Assembly: GCF_002135235.1 (NCBI RefSeq)
Contig: NZ_NEGB01000006.1
Span: 1-64,000, forward strand
From: Acinetobacter silvestris
GTDB lineage: Bacteria; Pseudomonadota; Gammaproteobacteria; Pseudomonadales; Moraxellaceae
Reading direction: 5' to 3'
Length of the DNA: 64,000 bases
Below are positions 42,765 through 53,244 of the stretch, piece by piece. The notes below the pieces were generated by a model. The model was not told the DNA's origin. It ran no database searches and saw only the letters and a program-made list of their open reading frames with translations. Each line of letters opens with the position of its first letter. Positions within the stretch are counted from its first letter, which is position 1. Both the position numbers and the translations under genes were made by a program.

Positions 42765-43924
42765 TACACAGTCTCCTGAGGTGTTGCTTCAAGGTGCTCA
42801 GGGCCACCTAAAAATGCACGTAATGTTTTGACATACAGCGGAATAGGGAAGAGGAATGAGTCATGGCCTTGTTCTGCATCAATATCGATATAGCTCACAG
42901 GCTTATGACTGCTAATCAGCGCATCCACAATTTCCTGTGAACGTTGTGGGCTAAAACGCCAATCGGTAGTAAATGATACGACTAAAAAGCGGCACTGGGT
43001 TTTCAACATCGCTTTGGTGAGAGATAAATCATATTCTCGTGCGGGATCAAAATAATCCAAAGCTTTGGTCATGATTAAATATGTATTGGCATCAAAGTTA
43101 CGACTAAATTGTTCACCTTGATAACGTAGATAGCTTTCAACTTGGAACTCAACATCAAAACCATACATAAAGTTGCCTGATTTTAAGTCACGTCCAAATT
43201 TTTGTTTCATAGCTTCTTCAGACAAGTACGTAATATGTCCGACCATACGTGCCAAGATTAAACCGCGTTTAGGATAACTATCCTGTTCCAAATAACGGCC
43301 GTTATGAAAATCTGGATCAGACAAAATAGACTGACGTGCCACTTCATTAAAGGCAATATTCTGTGCAGAAAGTTTGGGTGCGCTGGCAATAATCACACAA
43401 TTTTTTAAACGATTAGGATAGTCAACGGACCACTGCAAAGCTTGCATACCACCGAGTGAGCCACCAATAATGGCATACCAGATTTCTATACCTAAACGAT
43501 CTGAAAGCATCGCTTGGGTTTTAACCCAATCACGAACAGTGACTAAAGGAAAATCAGGCCCATAAGGTAAATTATCATTTTCAGGATTAGGTGATGTTGG
43601 GCCAGTAGAGCCGCTACAACCACCGATATTATTCAGTGCCACTACAAAGAACTTTGAGGTATCAATGGCTTTTCCAGGTCCAATACAGGCATCCCACCAG
43701 CCTGGTTTTTTATCATCGGCATGATGATAACCTGCGGCATGATGATGTCCTGATAATGCATGACACAATAAGATTGCATTGGATTTGTCTGCATTGAGTT
43801 TGCCGTAGGTTTCAACCATGATGTCAAAACGTGGCAATATGCGACCACATTCAAGCTCTAGAGGCTCTTCAAATTGGAATTTTTGCGGGCTAACGATGCC
43901 CACTGAGTCAGCTGGAAAAGACAC
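42764..43924 (-). CDS. metX: Homoserine O-acyltransferase MetX
   Basis: 386 residues with a GTG start at 43924 giving [10 protein letters not shown], the expected N-terminus; AAGGCG lies about 10 bases upstream. A longer frame to a TTG at 43963 runs through the leuA terminator and is rejected. Alpha/beta-hydrolase fold: [15 protein letters not shown] near 50, nucleophile Ser in [13 protein letters not shown] near 138, and C-terminal [11 protein letters not shown] near 353 with His. It acylates homoserine in methionine synthesis; MetX and MetW form a complex in relatives. Confidence 0.92.
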   Translation of the reverse strand: MSFPADSVGIVSPQKFQFEEPLELECGRILPRFDIMVETYGKLNADKSNAILLCHALSGHHHAAGYHHADDKKPGWWDACIGPGKAIDTSKFFVVALNNIGGCSGSTGPTSPNPENDNLPYGPDFPLVTVRDWVKTQAMLSDRLGIEIWYAIIGGSLGGMQALQWSVDYPNRLKNCVIIASAPKLSAQNIAFNEVARQSILSDPDFHNGRYLEQDSYPKRGLILARMVGHITYLSEEAMKQKFGRDLKSGNFMYGFDVEFQVESYLRYQGEQFSRNFDANTYLIMTKALDYFDPAREYDLSLTKAMLKTQCRFLVVSFTTDWRFSPQRSQEIVDALISSHKPVSYIDIDAEQGHDSFLFPIPLYVKTLRAFLGGPEHLEATPQETV

Positions 43925-43961
43925 AGGAATAATTCGCCTTAAAATCTTTAGGATGAATAAC

Positions 43962-43989
43962 AAAAGGATACCACCGAGGGTATCCTTTC
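43962..43989 (-). terminator. Terminator of leuA
   Basis: AAAAGGATACC ACCGA GGGTATCCTTT, perfect 9-10 base stem; on the minus strand it is followed by TTTTG and lies about 38 bases past the leuA stop. Confidence 0.75.
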
Positions 43990-44026
43990 AAAAGTAATTT
44001 ATAGTGCTATTACATATCGTTATTGC

Positions 44027-45724
44027 TTATACCGCAGCAGCAATCACGTGTTTGGTACTTAACACGCCTTGTTCTATTAAACGGTTGGTACATGCAATAA
44101 TAGCTTCAATTGACGAGGTCACAATATTGTCGTGTACACCTGCACCAAATGCAGATTTACCGGTACCTTTAACTTGAAGTTCGATTAAGGCTAAGGCTTT
44201 TGCATGTGCACCTGAGCTAATACTACGTTCTTCATAATTTAATACATCAATCGGCAATTGTAAGGCATTTAAAATTGCAGAAATAGGACCGTTACCTTCA
44301 CCACGTAAGTGTTGAATCTCACCATCAACCACCAAGTCAAGCTCGATTACTTGATTGCCATTATCATCCGATAATCTGTAATTTTTCGCAGAATAATGTG
44401 CATCTTTCACTGCAACATAGGTATCTTGGAATAACGTCCAGATTTCTTGTGAGGTGATTTCAGTACCTTGTTCGTCGGTATGTTGTTGAACTTTTTGAGA
44501 GAATTCAATCTGTAAGCGACGTGGTAATACCACGTTGTAATTAGACTCTAATAAATATGCGATACCACCTTTACCTGACTGGCTATTGACACGAATCACC
44601 GCATCATAATCACGGCCTAAATCTTTCGGGTCGATAGGTAAGTATGGCATATCCCAAATTTCTTCACCTTTTTGGAATTCAAAGCCTTTTTTAATCGCAT
44701 CTTGGTGTGAGCCTGAGAATGCAGTAAAAACTAAGTCACCTGCATAGGGATGGCGTGGATGCACAGGTAAGCCAGTACATTCTTCGACAGTGGCAATAAT
44801 TTCATTGATATTAGAAAAATCTAATTCTGGTGCAACCCCTTGGGTATACATATTCAAGGCAATGGCTGCAACGTCGACATTACCAGTGCGTTCACCATTA
44901 CCAAATACACAGCCTTCCACACGATCCGCACCAGCCATAATGGCTAATTCTGATGCTGCAATACCGCAGCCACGGTCATTATGACAATGTACCGAGATGA
45001 TCACACCATCACGACGTTGTAAGTTACGGTGCATCCACTCAATTTGATCGGCATATACATGTGGCCCAGAAACTTCCACAGTTGCAGGTAAATTTAAAAT
45101 GACTTTATTGGTTGGCGATGCTTCCCAAATTTCAGTCACTGCATCACAGACGTCTTTGGCTACGTCTAATTCAGTCGCAGAGAAACATTCAGGACTATAT
45201 TGGAAAATCCAGTCGGTATTTGGATATTGCGCTGCATATTCTTTAACTTTTTCAGCGGCACAGGTGGCTAATTTTTTGGCACCAGCCACATCAACATTCA
45301 ATACTTTTTGACGGAAGGTTGGTGAGTTTGAATTATAAATATGCACGATAGCACGTTTAGCACCTTCCAAAGCTTCGAAAGTACGTTGAATCAAATGATC
45401 ACGTGCTTGAACTAAAACTTCGATGTATACATCATCAGGAATATGACATTCTTCAATCAACTTACGGGTGAAGTCAAAATCAATTTGAGAGGCAGAAGGG
45501 AAGCCAATTTCAATATGTTTAAAACCAATTTTGACCAACATTTGGAACATTTTAAATTTTTGTTCAATGTTCATTGGCTCAAAGATCGCTTGGTTACCGT
45601 CACGTAGGTCGGTACTCATCCAAATGGGCGCTTTATTAATTTCATTATTTGGCCATTGGCGGTCTGGTAAGTCCACACGTTGGTACATGCGACGATATTT
45701 TTTACTTGGATCTGCCAACATCAT
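44027..45724 (-). CDS. leuA: 2-isopropylmalate synthase
   Basis: 565 residues, the longer LeuA type with C-terminal regulatory domain. Catalytic metal site: WMSTDLRDGNQAIFEPM near 35-51, VHCHNDRGCGIAASELAIMAGADRVEGCVFGNGERTGN near 247-284. Regulatory domain from about 430: YRLSDDNGNQVIELDLVV and GEGNGPISAILNALQLPIDVLNY. Makes 2-isopropylmalate from 2-oxoisovalerate and acetyl-CoA; leucine-inhibited. Two adjacent ATGs (45724 and 45721) share the AGGAGT at 45730-45735. Preceded by a 350-base gap with a large hairpin. No leader peptide with leucine codons was found. Confidence 0.94.
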   Translation of the reverse strand: MMLADPSKKYRRMYQRVDLPDRQWPNNEINKAPIWMSTDLRDGNQAIFEPMNIEQKFKMFQMLVKIGFKHIEIGFPSASQIDFDFTRKLIEECHIPDDVYIEVLVQARDHLIQRTFEALEGAKRAIVHIYNSNSPTFRQKVLNVDVAGAKKLATCAAEKVKEYAAQYPNTDWIFQYSPECFSATELDVAKDVCDAVTEIWEASPTNKVILNLPATVEVSGPHVYADQIEWMHRNLQRRDGVIISVHCHNDRGCGIAASELAIMAGADRVEGCVFGNGERTGNVDVAAIALNMYTQGVAPELDFSNINEIIATVEECTGLPVHPRHPYAGDLVFTAFSGSHQDAIKKGFEFQKGEEIWDMPYLPIDPKDLGRDYDAVIRVNSQSGKGGIAYLLESNYNVVLPRRLQIEFSQKVQQHTDEQGTEITSQEIWTLFQDTYVAVKDAHYSAKNYRLSDDNGNQVIELDLVVDGEIQHLRGEGNGPISAILNALQLPIDVLNYEERSISSGAHAKALALIELQVKGTGKSAFGAGVHDNIVTSSIEAIIACTNRLIEQGVLSTKHVIAAAV

Positions 45725-46075
45725 GTGAAACTCCTGGTGTAGGATCGGTTGCTCTAATCTTGGGTAAAGGCAACTTACTACTCATATAGATTATGTCTAT
45801 TCTAGCGATTTACAAGCACAATTCGGAGTTCTATCGCCTAAAGTGGCATAAAATTATGCGTGGATGTAACACGGCATAAAGTAAAACTCAGTTATCTTGT
45901 AAACGGATTAAGTTAAGATTAATTTTAAAAGACTTGCTTCGGAAATAATTCCCTTAATTTATGTAAAAAACTCAAATTAAGAGAATTATTTCCTGATTTT
46001 TTAGAATTTTGAAAAATATATTCTATATTGGTTTATTTTGTGGAAGATAACTGTGTTCAAATAGACTTAAGATTA
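45725..46075. other. Gap between piuC and leuA
   Basis: 351 bases with no ORF. It contains the leuA promoter region on the minus strand (not assigned securely) and a 20-bp hairpin at 45941-45993 described separately. Confidence 0.6.
45941..45993. repeat. 20-bp nearly perfect inverted repeat followed by T run
   Basis: Arms at 45941-45960 and 45974-45993 pair over 20 bases with one mismatch (GGAAATAATTC at the outer end, CTTAATTT at the loop side); the 13-base loop is A-rich. The bases after it read TGATTTTTT, so on the plus strand it looks like an intrinsic terminator, although no plus-strand gene precedes it. On the minus strand it lies after piuC. Confidence 0.7.
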
Positions 46076-46759
46076 TTAAATTTCAGCCCATTTTCGCATT
46101 AAATTATGATACATATTGGTCAGTTTAATCACTTCTTTATGTTGATCTCCCAGCTCTATTCGCAAATTTTGCACAGTCTGATCTAGATTAAACAGCATAT
46201 AGCGATTTGCATCGTCACGAATCATACTTTGTACCCAAAAAAATGAAGCAATACGGCAACCCGATGTAATCGCCGTGACTTCATGTAGACTGGTCGATGG
46301 GTAAAGGATCATATCACCAGCAGGGAGCTTCACTTCATGATAGCCATACGTGTCCTCAATGACTAATTCACCGCCTTCATATTCCTCTGGTTCAGTTAAA
46401 AAAATGGTACAAGATAGATCTGTTCTTAAACGCTCATTGCTACCGCGAATGCGTCGAATCGAGTTGTCGACATGAAAACCAAAAGATTCATGGTTTTCGT
46501 AACGGTTAAACAGTGGTGGGATAATATCTAAAGGAATCGCAGCAGAAAGGAATAGGGGATGCTGTCCTAAAGATTCTAAAATAATGCTACTTAAATGGTG
46601 AGTCAGTGGATTATCTTCAGGCAGTTGTTGATTTTGTTTCACTGTCGCGGAAAGCGTGCCTGCGGTGACTTTGCCATTCACCCATTCAACTTTATTCATT
46701 TCTGCACGGAAATATTGAACTTGTTCTTTACTAAGGACGTTTGGAATATGATGAATCAC
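46076..46759 (-). CDS. piuC: Fe(II)/2-oxoglutarate dioxygenase, PKHD type (PiuC)
   Basis: 227 residues. Double-stranded beta-helix dioxygenase: FGFHVDNSIRRI near 96 (the H-x-D iron ligands), YEGGELVIEDTYGYHEVKLPAGDMILYPSTSLHEVTAITSGCRIASFFWVQS near 124-178, with the distal His in SLHEV and the Arg in CRIASF. PKHD enzymes near siderophore receptors are thought to modify the siderophore or help release iron. Located after piuA but with a terminator between, so a separate promoter. Confidence 0.9.
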   Translation of the reverse strand: MIHHIPNVLSKEQVQYFRAEMNKVEWVNGKVTAGTLSATVKQNQQLPEDNPLTHHLSSIILESLGQHPLFLSAAIPLDIIPPLFNRYENHESFGFHVDNSIRRIRGSNERLRTDLSCTIFLTEPEEYEGGELVIEDTYGYHEVKLPAGDMILYPSTSLHEVTAITSGCRIASFFWVQSMIRDDANRYMLFNLDQTVQNLRIELGDQHKEVIKLTNMYHNLMRKWAEI

Positions 46760-46795
46760 GGCAATACACCTTTGAATATATAAATGCTTTATTTA

Positions 46796-46828
46796 TAAAA
46801 ATAGCCTCTACGAATAGAGGCTATTTTA
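46796..46828 (-). terminator. Terminator of piuA
   Basis: AAAAATAGCCTCTA CGAA TAGAGGCTATTTTA; on the minus strand a perfect stem followed by TTTTTA. It lies between piuA and piuC, so their transcripts are probably separate. Confidence 0.85.
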
Positions 46829-46865
46829 CATTAAATCCATAAAATATTTATGGGATTTTTAGAGA

Positions 46866-49172
46866 TTAATATTTGAAGTTAACCGACAATACTGCACTAC
46901 GACCTTCAGCTTCAGTTGCATAGTGTGATGCATAGGCTTTAGTGAAGTAACGTTTGTCAGATAAGTTGTTTAGGTTTAATTGTAAATCTACATTTTTGTT
47001 GACGTTATAACGCGCCATTGCATCGTAACGGACGTACCCTGGAACCCACTTCGTATTAGCCGCATCACCATAGACTTTGTCCATTGCAATTGCACCTACA
47101 CCTAAATTCAGTTGTGGTAAAACTTGATAAGTTGTCCATAAAGTTGCGCTATTTTTGGCTACATTTTGAACTTGATTACCGTTATTAGGGCTTGGCACAT
47201 AGACAGCAGGCTGACCTGTTGCCGCTGTATTTACAAAACCAGCATCTACAATTTCACTGTCTAAATAAGTATAACCAAGTGACAGTGCCCATTTATCAGT
47301 AAGGTTACCGTTAGCACCAAGTTCAATACCGTCGACACGTGTTTTACCAATATTACGGGTAAAACCATCTGTATCTAACGCGCGGGTATTATCCTTTTCA
47401 GTACGGAAAATAGCAGCGGTTAAATTTAACTTATCATTTAGTACATCCCACTTTGTGCCAATTTCATAAGTCTTAACTTCTTCAGGTTTGAGGTTGTTAA
47501 TCGCTCTAGCTTGTGCATCATTTGTATTTCGACCTGGAACGCTTAAACCTTCTGAGCCGTCACCCGCATCGACACCAACAGGATTGGCTGAAGTTGCATA
47601 ACTTGCATAAATGCTACTATTTTCAGTTGGTTTAAATGTTAAACCCGCTTGATAGTTAAAGAAATCATTACTTGAGTTATACGCTGTACCAGCTTTGATT
47701 AAACTTGCACCTGAGCCTGAGTCTTTATTGTACTTAACATCAGTGTCAAACTTATCCCAACGGACACCTAAATCGAGTAGCCATTGTGGCGTGATTTCAA
47801 TATTGTTGAGTGCATAAATAGATTGTGTTTTAGAGGTAATATTGGTTACATTTGGATTGGCTGTAATATGACCTAACCAAGGATCTTTAGGGTTAGGATT
47901 AAATGCATCGGTACACCAACCATTTGAATTGGCTAAAGAACATGCATTGGTTGCACCGCTACCACCAATTTTAGAGGTGTTTGGATCTGTAACAATATTA
48001 GTACCGCGATCAGAATCTTGTTTACTGTATTCAGCACCAACATTGAAACTATGCTTAAGTGAACCAGTATTAAATTTACCAGCCAAAGATAGTTGATCTG
48101 TAAAGCTATCAGTACTTGTTAAGTTCGTATTAACACGACGCCAAACTTTACCGTTTGCAATATTTTTTTGGCTATCATCGGGCTGTGTCCACAGATAATT
48201 ATTATCTGATTTGTTATAGACAGCCGTATTGCGAAGTGTAATCTCATCGGTTAGGTCATGTTCTAATTTAATAGTTCCACTTTGATTTTCTTGTTTTTGA
48301 AAATCACGAGCTAACCAACCATAGTAAATACCTTGTTTAGCATCTAATGGCTTGCCTGTTGCAGTTTTATCTGTAGGGTTCCAGTACGGTACACCTGAAT
48401 CTGGTGTATCGTCAGATTTCAAATAGTAATAACTTAAAGTTGCACGAGTTGGAGTGTCTAAACCAAAAGTAATGCTTGGGGCAATACCAGCACGCTTGTA
48501 TTCAGCACCATCTTTTTGACCTGCTTTTTCATTATGGTGGCCCATGACAGCTACACGAGCAGCAATACCATTACCAAAATCTTTATTACCATCCAAGGTA
48601 ATACGTTGATAATTATCTGTACCACCAGCAACAGAACCTTCTAAGAAGTCGCCTTTTTTAGCCACTTTAGAAATCATGTTGATGCTACCACCGGTAGAAC
48701 CAGCACCACCAAGTGCAGAAGCAGAACCTTTGGTGACTTCTACTTGTTCAATCGCAAACATTTCACGATTTTGCGAAGTTGAGTTACGAATACCATCAAC
48801 ATACATTGAACTTTCAGAGTTATAGCCGCGAATAAACGGACGGTCGCCGTTTGGATTACCACCTTCACCGGCACCTAAGGTAATACCTGGAACGGTACGT
48901 AATGCATCACTTAAAGTCGTAACTTGTGTATCTTCAATCAGCTGTTTAGAAATGATAGACACTGATTTTGGTGTATCTAGCAGGGGGGCAACAAACTTAG
49001 TGTTTGCAGATTGATCAACTTTAAAACCTTGTTGTTGTTCTACACTTGCCTGTGCATGAATCGTTGGAAGTTGTGTTACATCATCTTGCGCCATTGCTGT
49101 AACCGCAACGACAGATAAAGAAGATGCGATCGCAGAAGACACAATCTTTTTACGTGTTTTGATGAAAGACAT
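46866..49172 (-). CDS. piuA: TonB-dependent siderophore receptor PiuA
   Basis: 768 residues. Signal peptide (SSAIASSLSVVAVTAMAQ, cleavage near residue 29). Plug domain: DTPKSVSIISKQLIEDTQVTTLSDALRTVPGITLG near 66-100, RPFIRGYNSESSMYVDGIRN near 111-130. A 22-strand barrel ends in AVLSVNFKY with terminal aromatic. Fiu/PiuA family: imports Fe(III)-catecholate monomers and siderophore-cephalosporin conjugates in Pseudomonas and Acinetobacter. A Fur-box-like site lies about 40 bases upstream. piuC lies downstream. Confidence 0.9.
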   Translation of the reverse strand: MSFIKTRKKIVSSAIASSLSVVAVTAMAQDDVTQLPTIHAQASVEQQQGFKVDQSANTKFVAPLLDTPKSVSIISKQLIEDTQVTTLSDALRTVPGITLGAGEGGNPNGDRPFIRGYNSESSMYVDGIRNSTSQNREMFAIEQVEVTKGSASALGGAGSTGGSINMISKVAKKGDFLEGSVAGGTDNYQRITLDGNKDFGNGIAARVAVMGHHNEKAGQKDGAEYKRAGIAPSITFGLDTPTRATLSYYYLKSDDTPDSGVPYWNPTDKTATGKPLDAKQGIYYGWLARDFQKQENQSGTIKLEHDLTDEITLRNTAVYNKSDNNYLWTQPDDSQKNIANGKVWRRVNTNLTSTDSFTDQLSLAGKFNTGSLKHSFNVGAEYSKQDSDRGTNIVTDPNTSKIGGSGATNACSLANSNGWCTDAFNPNPKDPWLGHITANPNVTNITSKTQSIYALNNIEITPQWLLDLGVRWDKFDTDVKYNKDSGSGASLIKAGTAYNSSNDFFNYQAGLTFKPTENSSIYASYATSANPVGVDAGDGSEGLSVPGRNTNDAQARAINNLKPEEVKTYEIGTKWDVLNDKLNLTAAIFRTEKDNTRALDTDGFTRNIGKTRVDGIELGANGNLTDKWALSLGYTYLDSEIVDAGFVNTAATGQPAVYVPSPNNGNQVQNVAKNSATLWTTYQVLPQLNLGVGAIAMDKVYGDAANTKWVPGYVRYDAMARYNVNKNVDLQLNLNNLSDKRYFTKAYASHYATEAEGRSAVLSVNFKY

Positions 49173-49585
49173 GATGAACTCAAAATTAGTAATGTAAATT
49201 TGTATGCGAATAATAATGATTCTTATTTGTTATTGCATTAGTTTTGAATTGAAATTATCGATTAAATTGTAATTTTAAACTTGTTATTAGAATTGATAGG
49301 ACGGGTATCTTTTTGTATCTGTTTGTTATTTATATTTTTTAATCAAAATCACAATGTTTCACATTGTAATAAAACAGGATAAATTATGAATAAATGCGGA
49401 TATATCTGTAAAGCAGAAAAATATTTTGGATAAAGCAAAATAATCAGCATTGATTAAAACGTTAAAAACTTGAAATTAAAATTTAAATTGCATGATTTTC
49501 ACAGGTATTTTGTATATCTTCAAATGTTGTCATATAATGTGGCACTTTTAAAAAACTGTAATTATTAAATTCTATCGAGGAAGCC
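49173..49585. other. Divergent promoter region of piuA and tig
   Basis: 413 bases, AT-rich, no ORF supported. It holds the Fur box at 49212-49230, and an imperfect palindrome ACAATG TTTCA CATTGT at 49351-49367 of unknown role. tig's ribosome site GAGGAA is at 49576-49581. Confidence 0.55.
49212..49230 (-). promoter_or_regulatory. Fur box upstream of piuA
   Basis: Read on the minus strand, ACAAATAAGAATCATTATT matches the 19-base Fur consensus in about 13 positions, including the central AATCATTAT. It lies about 40-60 bases before the piuA start, the expected position for iron-repressed control. Confidence 0.65.
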
Positions 49586-50917
49586 ATGCAAGTAACTTCT
49601 GAAGCGGTTTCGGGCGTTGCCCGTCGTTTAAATGTATCTGTACCGACGAGCCGTGTAAACGAGCAATTTGAAGCTCGCTTAAAACGCACTGCCAAAACTG
49701 CGAAGATTAACGGCTTCCGTCCAGGTAAAGTACCTTTGGACGTTGTGCGTCGTGAATATGGCGCGGGTATCTATCAAGAAGTGGTTAACGATGTTATTCG
49801 TGACACTGTATTTGAAGCAATTCAACAAGAAAAAATCAATGCTGTAGGCATGCCAAACATTGATAAAGTTGAAAACAAAGCTGATGCTTTAGTTTATGAA
49901 GCAACTGTTGAAGTTTATCCAGAAGTCGACGTTAAGTTTGATGGCTTGGAAATTGAGCGTAAATCAACTGAAATCAACGATAAAGACGTTGATGTAATGC
50001 TTGAGAACTTACAAAAGCAACGCCAAACTTGGGCTGAAACCAAAGGTATGGCTAAAAAAGACATGCAAGTAACTTTCGATTTCGAAGGTACTATTGATGG
50101 TGAGAAGTTCGAAGGCGGTGCTGCTGAAGACTTTAAACTTGTTCTAGGTTCAGGTCGTATGATCCCGGGCTTTGAAGATGGTATCGTTGGTATGAAGAAA
50201 GGCGAAGAGAAAGTCATTGATGTTACTTTCCCTGAAGACTACCAAGCTGAAAACCTTGCAGGTAAACAAGCGCAATTTAAAATTACTGTGAAGCAAGTTG
50301 AAAAAGCAAAACTTCCAGAAATTGATGCTGAATTCCTTAAAATCTTTGGTTTAACTGAAGAAGAAGGCGTTGAAAAATTAAAAGCTGACGTTCGCAAAAA
50401 TATGGAACGTGAAGTGAAAAATGGCCTTCGTAACCAAGTAAAAGGTGCAACTTTTGATGCGCTTGTTGCTGCGAATGAAGTTGAAGTTCCTGCTGCAATG
50501 ATGACTCAAGAAATTGATCGTCAACGTCAACAAATGATTCAACAATTCACACAACAGTTTGGTGCTCAAGGTGCGAAAGCATTTGACAGCAGCATGCTTC
50601 CAGATGAATTGTTTAAAGAACAAGCTGAAAAAGCAGTTAAACTTGGTATTTTAGTCAGCAAAGTATTAGCTGATGCTAAATTAGAAGTTGATCCTGCTCG
50701 TGTTGAAGCGTATATCGCAGATATGGCGTCTTCTTACGAAGATCCGACTGAAGTGATTGAATACTTCAAAAATGACAAACAACAACGTGCTCAAATTGAA
50801 GGCGTTGTGTTAGAAGATCAAGTGGTTGATCACATTTTAGCTGCGGCTAAAGTGACTGATACTCCAGTAAGCTATGAAGAGTTGTTGAAAGAGCAGCAAG
50901 CTCGTCAGCAAGGCTAA
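49586..50917 (+). CDS. tig: Trigger factor
   Basis: 443 residues. N-terminal ribosome-binding domain with [26 protein letters not shown] (34-59), containing the G-F-R-x-G-K ribosome-docking signature; PPIase FKBP-like domain about 150-245 ([48 protein letters not shown]); helical C-terminal domain. It is the first chaperone for nascent chains. Precedes clpP and clpX, the usual order. Confidence 0.97.
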   Translation: MQVTSEAVSGVARRLNVSVPTSRVNEQFEARLKRTAKTAKINGFRPGKVPLDVVRREYGAGIYQEVVNDVIRDTVFEAIQQEKINAVGMPNIDKVENKADALVYEATVEVYPEVDVKFDGLEIERKSTEINDKDVDVMLENLQKQRQTWAETKGMAKKDMQVTFDFEGTIDGEKFEGGAAEDFKLVLGSGRMIPGFEDGIVGMKKGEEKVIDVTFPEDYQAENLAGKQAQFKITVKQVEKAKLPEIDAEFLKIFGLTEEEGVEKLKADVRKNMEREVKNGLRNQVKGATFDALVAANEVEVPAAMMTQEIDRQRQQMIQQFTQQFGAQGAKAFDSSMLPDELFKEQAEKAVKLGILVSKVLADAKLEVDPARVEAYIADMASSYEDPTEVIEYFKNDKQQRAQIEGVVLEDQVVDHILAAAKVTDTPVSYEELLKEQQARQQG

Positions 50918-50930
50918 TCGCTTATTCATA

Positions 50931-50959
50931 AAAAAAGGCGCTTTTAGCGCCTTTTTTTT
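50931..50959 (+). terminator. Intrinsic terminator after tig
   Basis: AAAAAAGGCGC TTTTA GCGCCTTTTTTTT, perfect stem with eight T; clpP then has its own promoter. Confidence 0.9.
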
Positions 50960-51110
50960 ATGTTGTTGAAAGTTTGTTAAATGTCCCGTATTCACAATGC
51001 ATATCCAAAAAAAATCTGATATTTAATGGGGAATATTTTGCATTTTCAGCAATTATCCCTCATATTGTGAATATGAGTTAAGTAACAAAAAATTCAGGAA
51101 TAAATAACGT

Positions 51111-51722
51111 ATGTATGTTCCAATGATTGATAATGCTTTAGTTCCGATGGTAGTAGAACAATCTTCTCGTGGTGAGCGTTCTTTTGATATTTTTTCACGT
51201 CTTTTACGTGAACGTGTGATTTTTTTGACTGGTGAAGTTGAAGATAACATGGCGAACTTAATTGTTGCTCAAATGTTATTTTTAGAAGCTGAAAATCCAG
51301 AAAAAGATATCCACCTATATATTAACTCACCGGGTGGTTCTGTGACTGCGGGTATGGCAATTTACGATACTATGCAATTCATTAAACCCGATGTGGTGAC
51401 GTATTGTATGGGACAAGCCGCTTCTATGGGCGCTTTCTTGTTGAATGCTGGTGCAAAAGGCAAGCGTTATTGTCTTGAAAATGCACGTGTTATGATTCAC
51501 CAACCACTTGGTGGTTTCCGTGGTCAGGCATCTGATATCGAAATTCATGCACGTGAAATTTTATATATTAAAGAACGTTTAAATCACTTGATGGCAGAAC
51601 ATAGTGGTCAGGATTTTGAACGAGTAGCGCGCGATACAGACCGTGATAACTTTATGACAGCTCAAGCTGCTAAAGAATATGGTTTAGTGGATGAAGTGCT
51701 TTCGAAACGTCCAAAAAACTAA
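51111..51722 (+). CDS. clpP: ATP-dependent Clp protease proteolytic subunit
   Basis: 203 residues. Catalytic triad visible: Ser in [20 protein letters not shown] near 92-111, His in [28 protein letters not shown] near 116-143, Asp in [23 protein letters not shown] near 168-192. Two-heptamer serine protease with ClpX. Clustered with clpX 48 bases downstream. Confidence 0.97.
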   Translation: MYVPMIDNALVPMVVEQSSRGERSFDIFSRLLRERVIFLTGEVEDNMANLIVAQMLFLEAENPEKDIHLYINSPGGSVTAGMAIYDTMQFIKPDVVTYCMGQAASMGAFLLNAGAKGKRYCLENARVMIHQPLGGFRGQASDIEIHAREILYIKERLNHLMAEHSGQDFERVARDTDRDNFMTAQAAKEYGLVDEVLSKRPKN

Positions 51723-51770
51723 ACGGTTATCAGTGTTAAAACTAACAAAGATTTAAGATTTGGAGTGAAA

Positions 51771-53081
51771 ATGTCCGAACATCCTCAAGGACAAAAGCAT
51801 TGTTCATTTTGTGGTAAAACACAGTCTGAAGTTGGGAAACTAATTGCAGGCGAGGACGCTTACATTTGTAATGAATGCGTTGATGTGTGCTTAGACCTCG
51901 TCCAAACCAGTCAGCAGGTTGAAACTGGTGATTGGGCAACGCGTCCTTTACCTAAACCACATGAAATTCGTGCGGCTTTAGATCAGTATGTTATTGGGCA
52001 GGATACTGCAAAGAAAACCTTATCGGTTGCGGTATATAACCATTACAAACGTCTTAAAGTCAGTCAGTCTAGCCACAAACCTGCTGATACTGTGGAAATT
52101 GCCAAAAGTAATATTTTGCTGATTGGCCCAACAGGTTCGGGTAAAACTTTACTAGCACAAACTTTGGCGCGTCTTTTAGATGTTCCTTTTGCGATGGCAG
52201 ATGCAACCACCTTAACCGAAGCTGGTTATGTCGGTGAAGATGTTGAAAACATTGTACAAAAGCTTTTGCAAAAAGCTGACTATGATGTGGAAAAAGCGCA
52301 AAAGGGTATTATCTATATTGATGAAATCGACAAGATTACTCGTAAATCAGAAAACCCATCAATTACGCGTGATGTTTCTGGTGAAGGCGTGCAGCAAGCA
52401 CTGTTGAAAATGATCGAAGGTACGGTTGCATCTATTCCACCACAAGGTGGTCGTAAGCATCCGCAGCAAGAGTTCATTCAAATTGATACCTCAAATATTT
52501 TATTCATTTGTGGTGGTGCTTTCTCTGGGCTTGAACGTGTAGTGCAACAGCGTCAGGAAAAAGGCGGTATCGGCTTTACTGCTGATGTGAAGAGTAAAGA
52601 TGACAGTAAAAAACTCTCTGAACTTTTCCGTCAAGTTGAGGCATCTGATTTGGTGAAATTTGGTTTAATTCCAGAGTTCATCGGTCGTTTACCTGTGATT
52701 GCGACACTTGAAGAGCTGGATGAAGAAGCATTAATGCTCATTTTGACAGAGCCAAAAAATGCTTTGACACGTCAATATCAGTATCTTTTTGAAATGGAAG
52801 ATGTTGACCTCGTTTTTGAAGATTCGGCATTACGTGCGATTGCAAAAAAAGCGTTGGCACATAATACCGGTGCACGTGGTTTACGTTCAATTCTGGAAAA
52901 AGTATTGCTTGAAACTATGTATGACTTACCAAGTCGTGCAGATGTGGGTACTGTAGTCATCAATGAAGCGGTGATTAATGACAAAGCTGAACCTGAATAT
53001 CAGAGTGCACGTCAACCTAAAGCAGACCAACAGGTTGAAGAAAAAGTTGATTTAAAAGTGATTGATAGTAAGTCAGCTTAA
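51771..53081 (+). CDS. clpX: ATP-dependent Clp protease ATP-binding subunit ClpX
   Basis: 436 residues from ATG 51771, with GGAG at 51762-51765; an upstream GTG at 51765 overlaps the ribosome site and is rejected. N-terminal zinc domain [11 protein letters not shown]...CNECVDVC (about 11-42). AAA+ core: Walker [20 protein letters not shown] near 116-134, Walker [12 protein letters not shown] near 178-188, ClpP-contacting IGF loop in [14 protein letters not shown], sensor-2 GARGLRS near 368. Unfoldase for ClpP. Confidence 0.97.
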   Translation: MSEHPQGQKHCSFCGKTQSEVGKLIAGEDAYICNECVDVCLDLVQTSQQVETGDWATRPLPKPHEIRAALDQYVIGQDTAKKTLSVAVYNHYKRLKVSQSSHKPADTVEIAKSNILLIGPTGSGKTLLAQTLARLLDVPFAMADATTLTEAGYVGEDVENIVQKLLQKADYDVEKAQKGIIYIDEIDKITRKSENPSITRDVSGEGVQQALLKMIEGTVASIPPQGGRKHPQQEFIQIDTSNILFICGGAFSGLERVVQQRQEKGGIGFTADVKSKDDSKKLSELFRQVEASDLVKFGLIPEFIGRLPVIATLEELDEEALMLILTEPKNALTRQYQYLFEMEDVDLVFEDSALRAIAKKALAHNTGARGLRSILEKVLLETMYDLPSRADVGTVVINEAVINDKAEPEYQSARQPKADQQVEEKVDLKVIDSKSA

Positions 53082-53115
53082 TCTGATTAAAATTGATTGC
53101 TTTGCAATTCATCTG

Positions 53116-53152
53116 AAACGTGTAAGAAGTTTAGCTTTTTACACGTTTTTTT
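53116..53152 (+). terminator. Intrinsic terminator after clpX
   Basis: AAACGTGTAA with TTACACGTTTTTTT, 10-base stem around a 13-base loop, then T tract. Confidence 0.8.
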
Positions 53153-53244
53153 ATGTCTATAAAGACATTGCAATGTTAAGCTCGATATGGACAATAGAGT
53201 CTTGATTAAAAACCAAAAATAAAAATACGTGATGAGGGATAATC

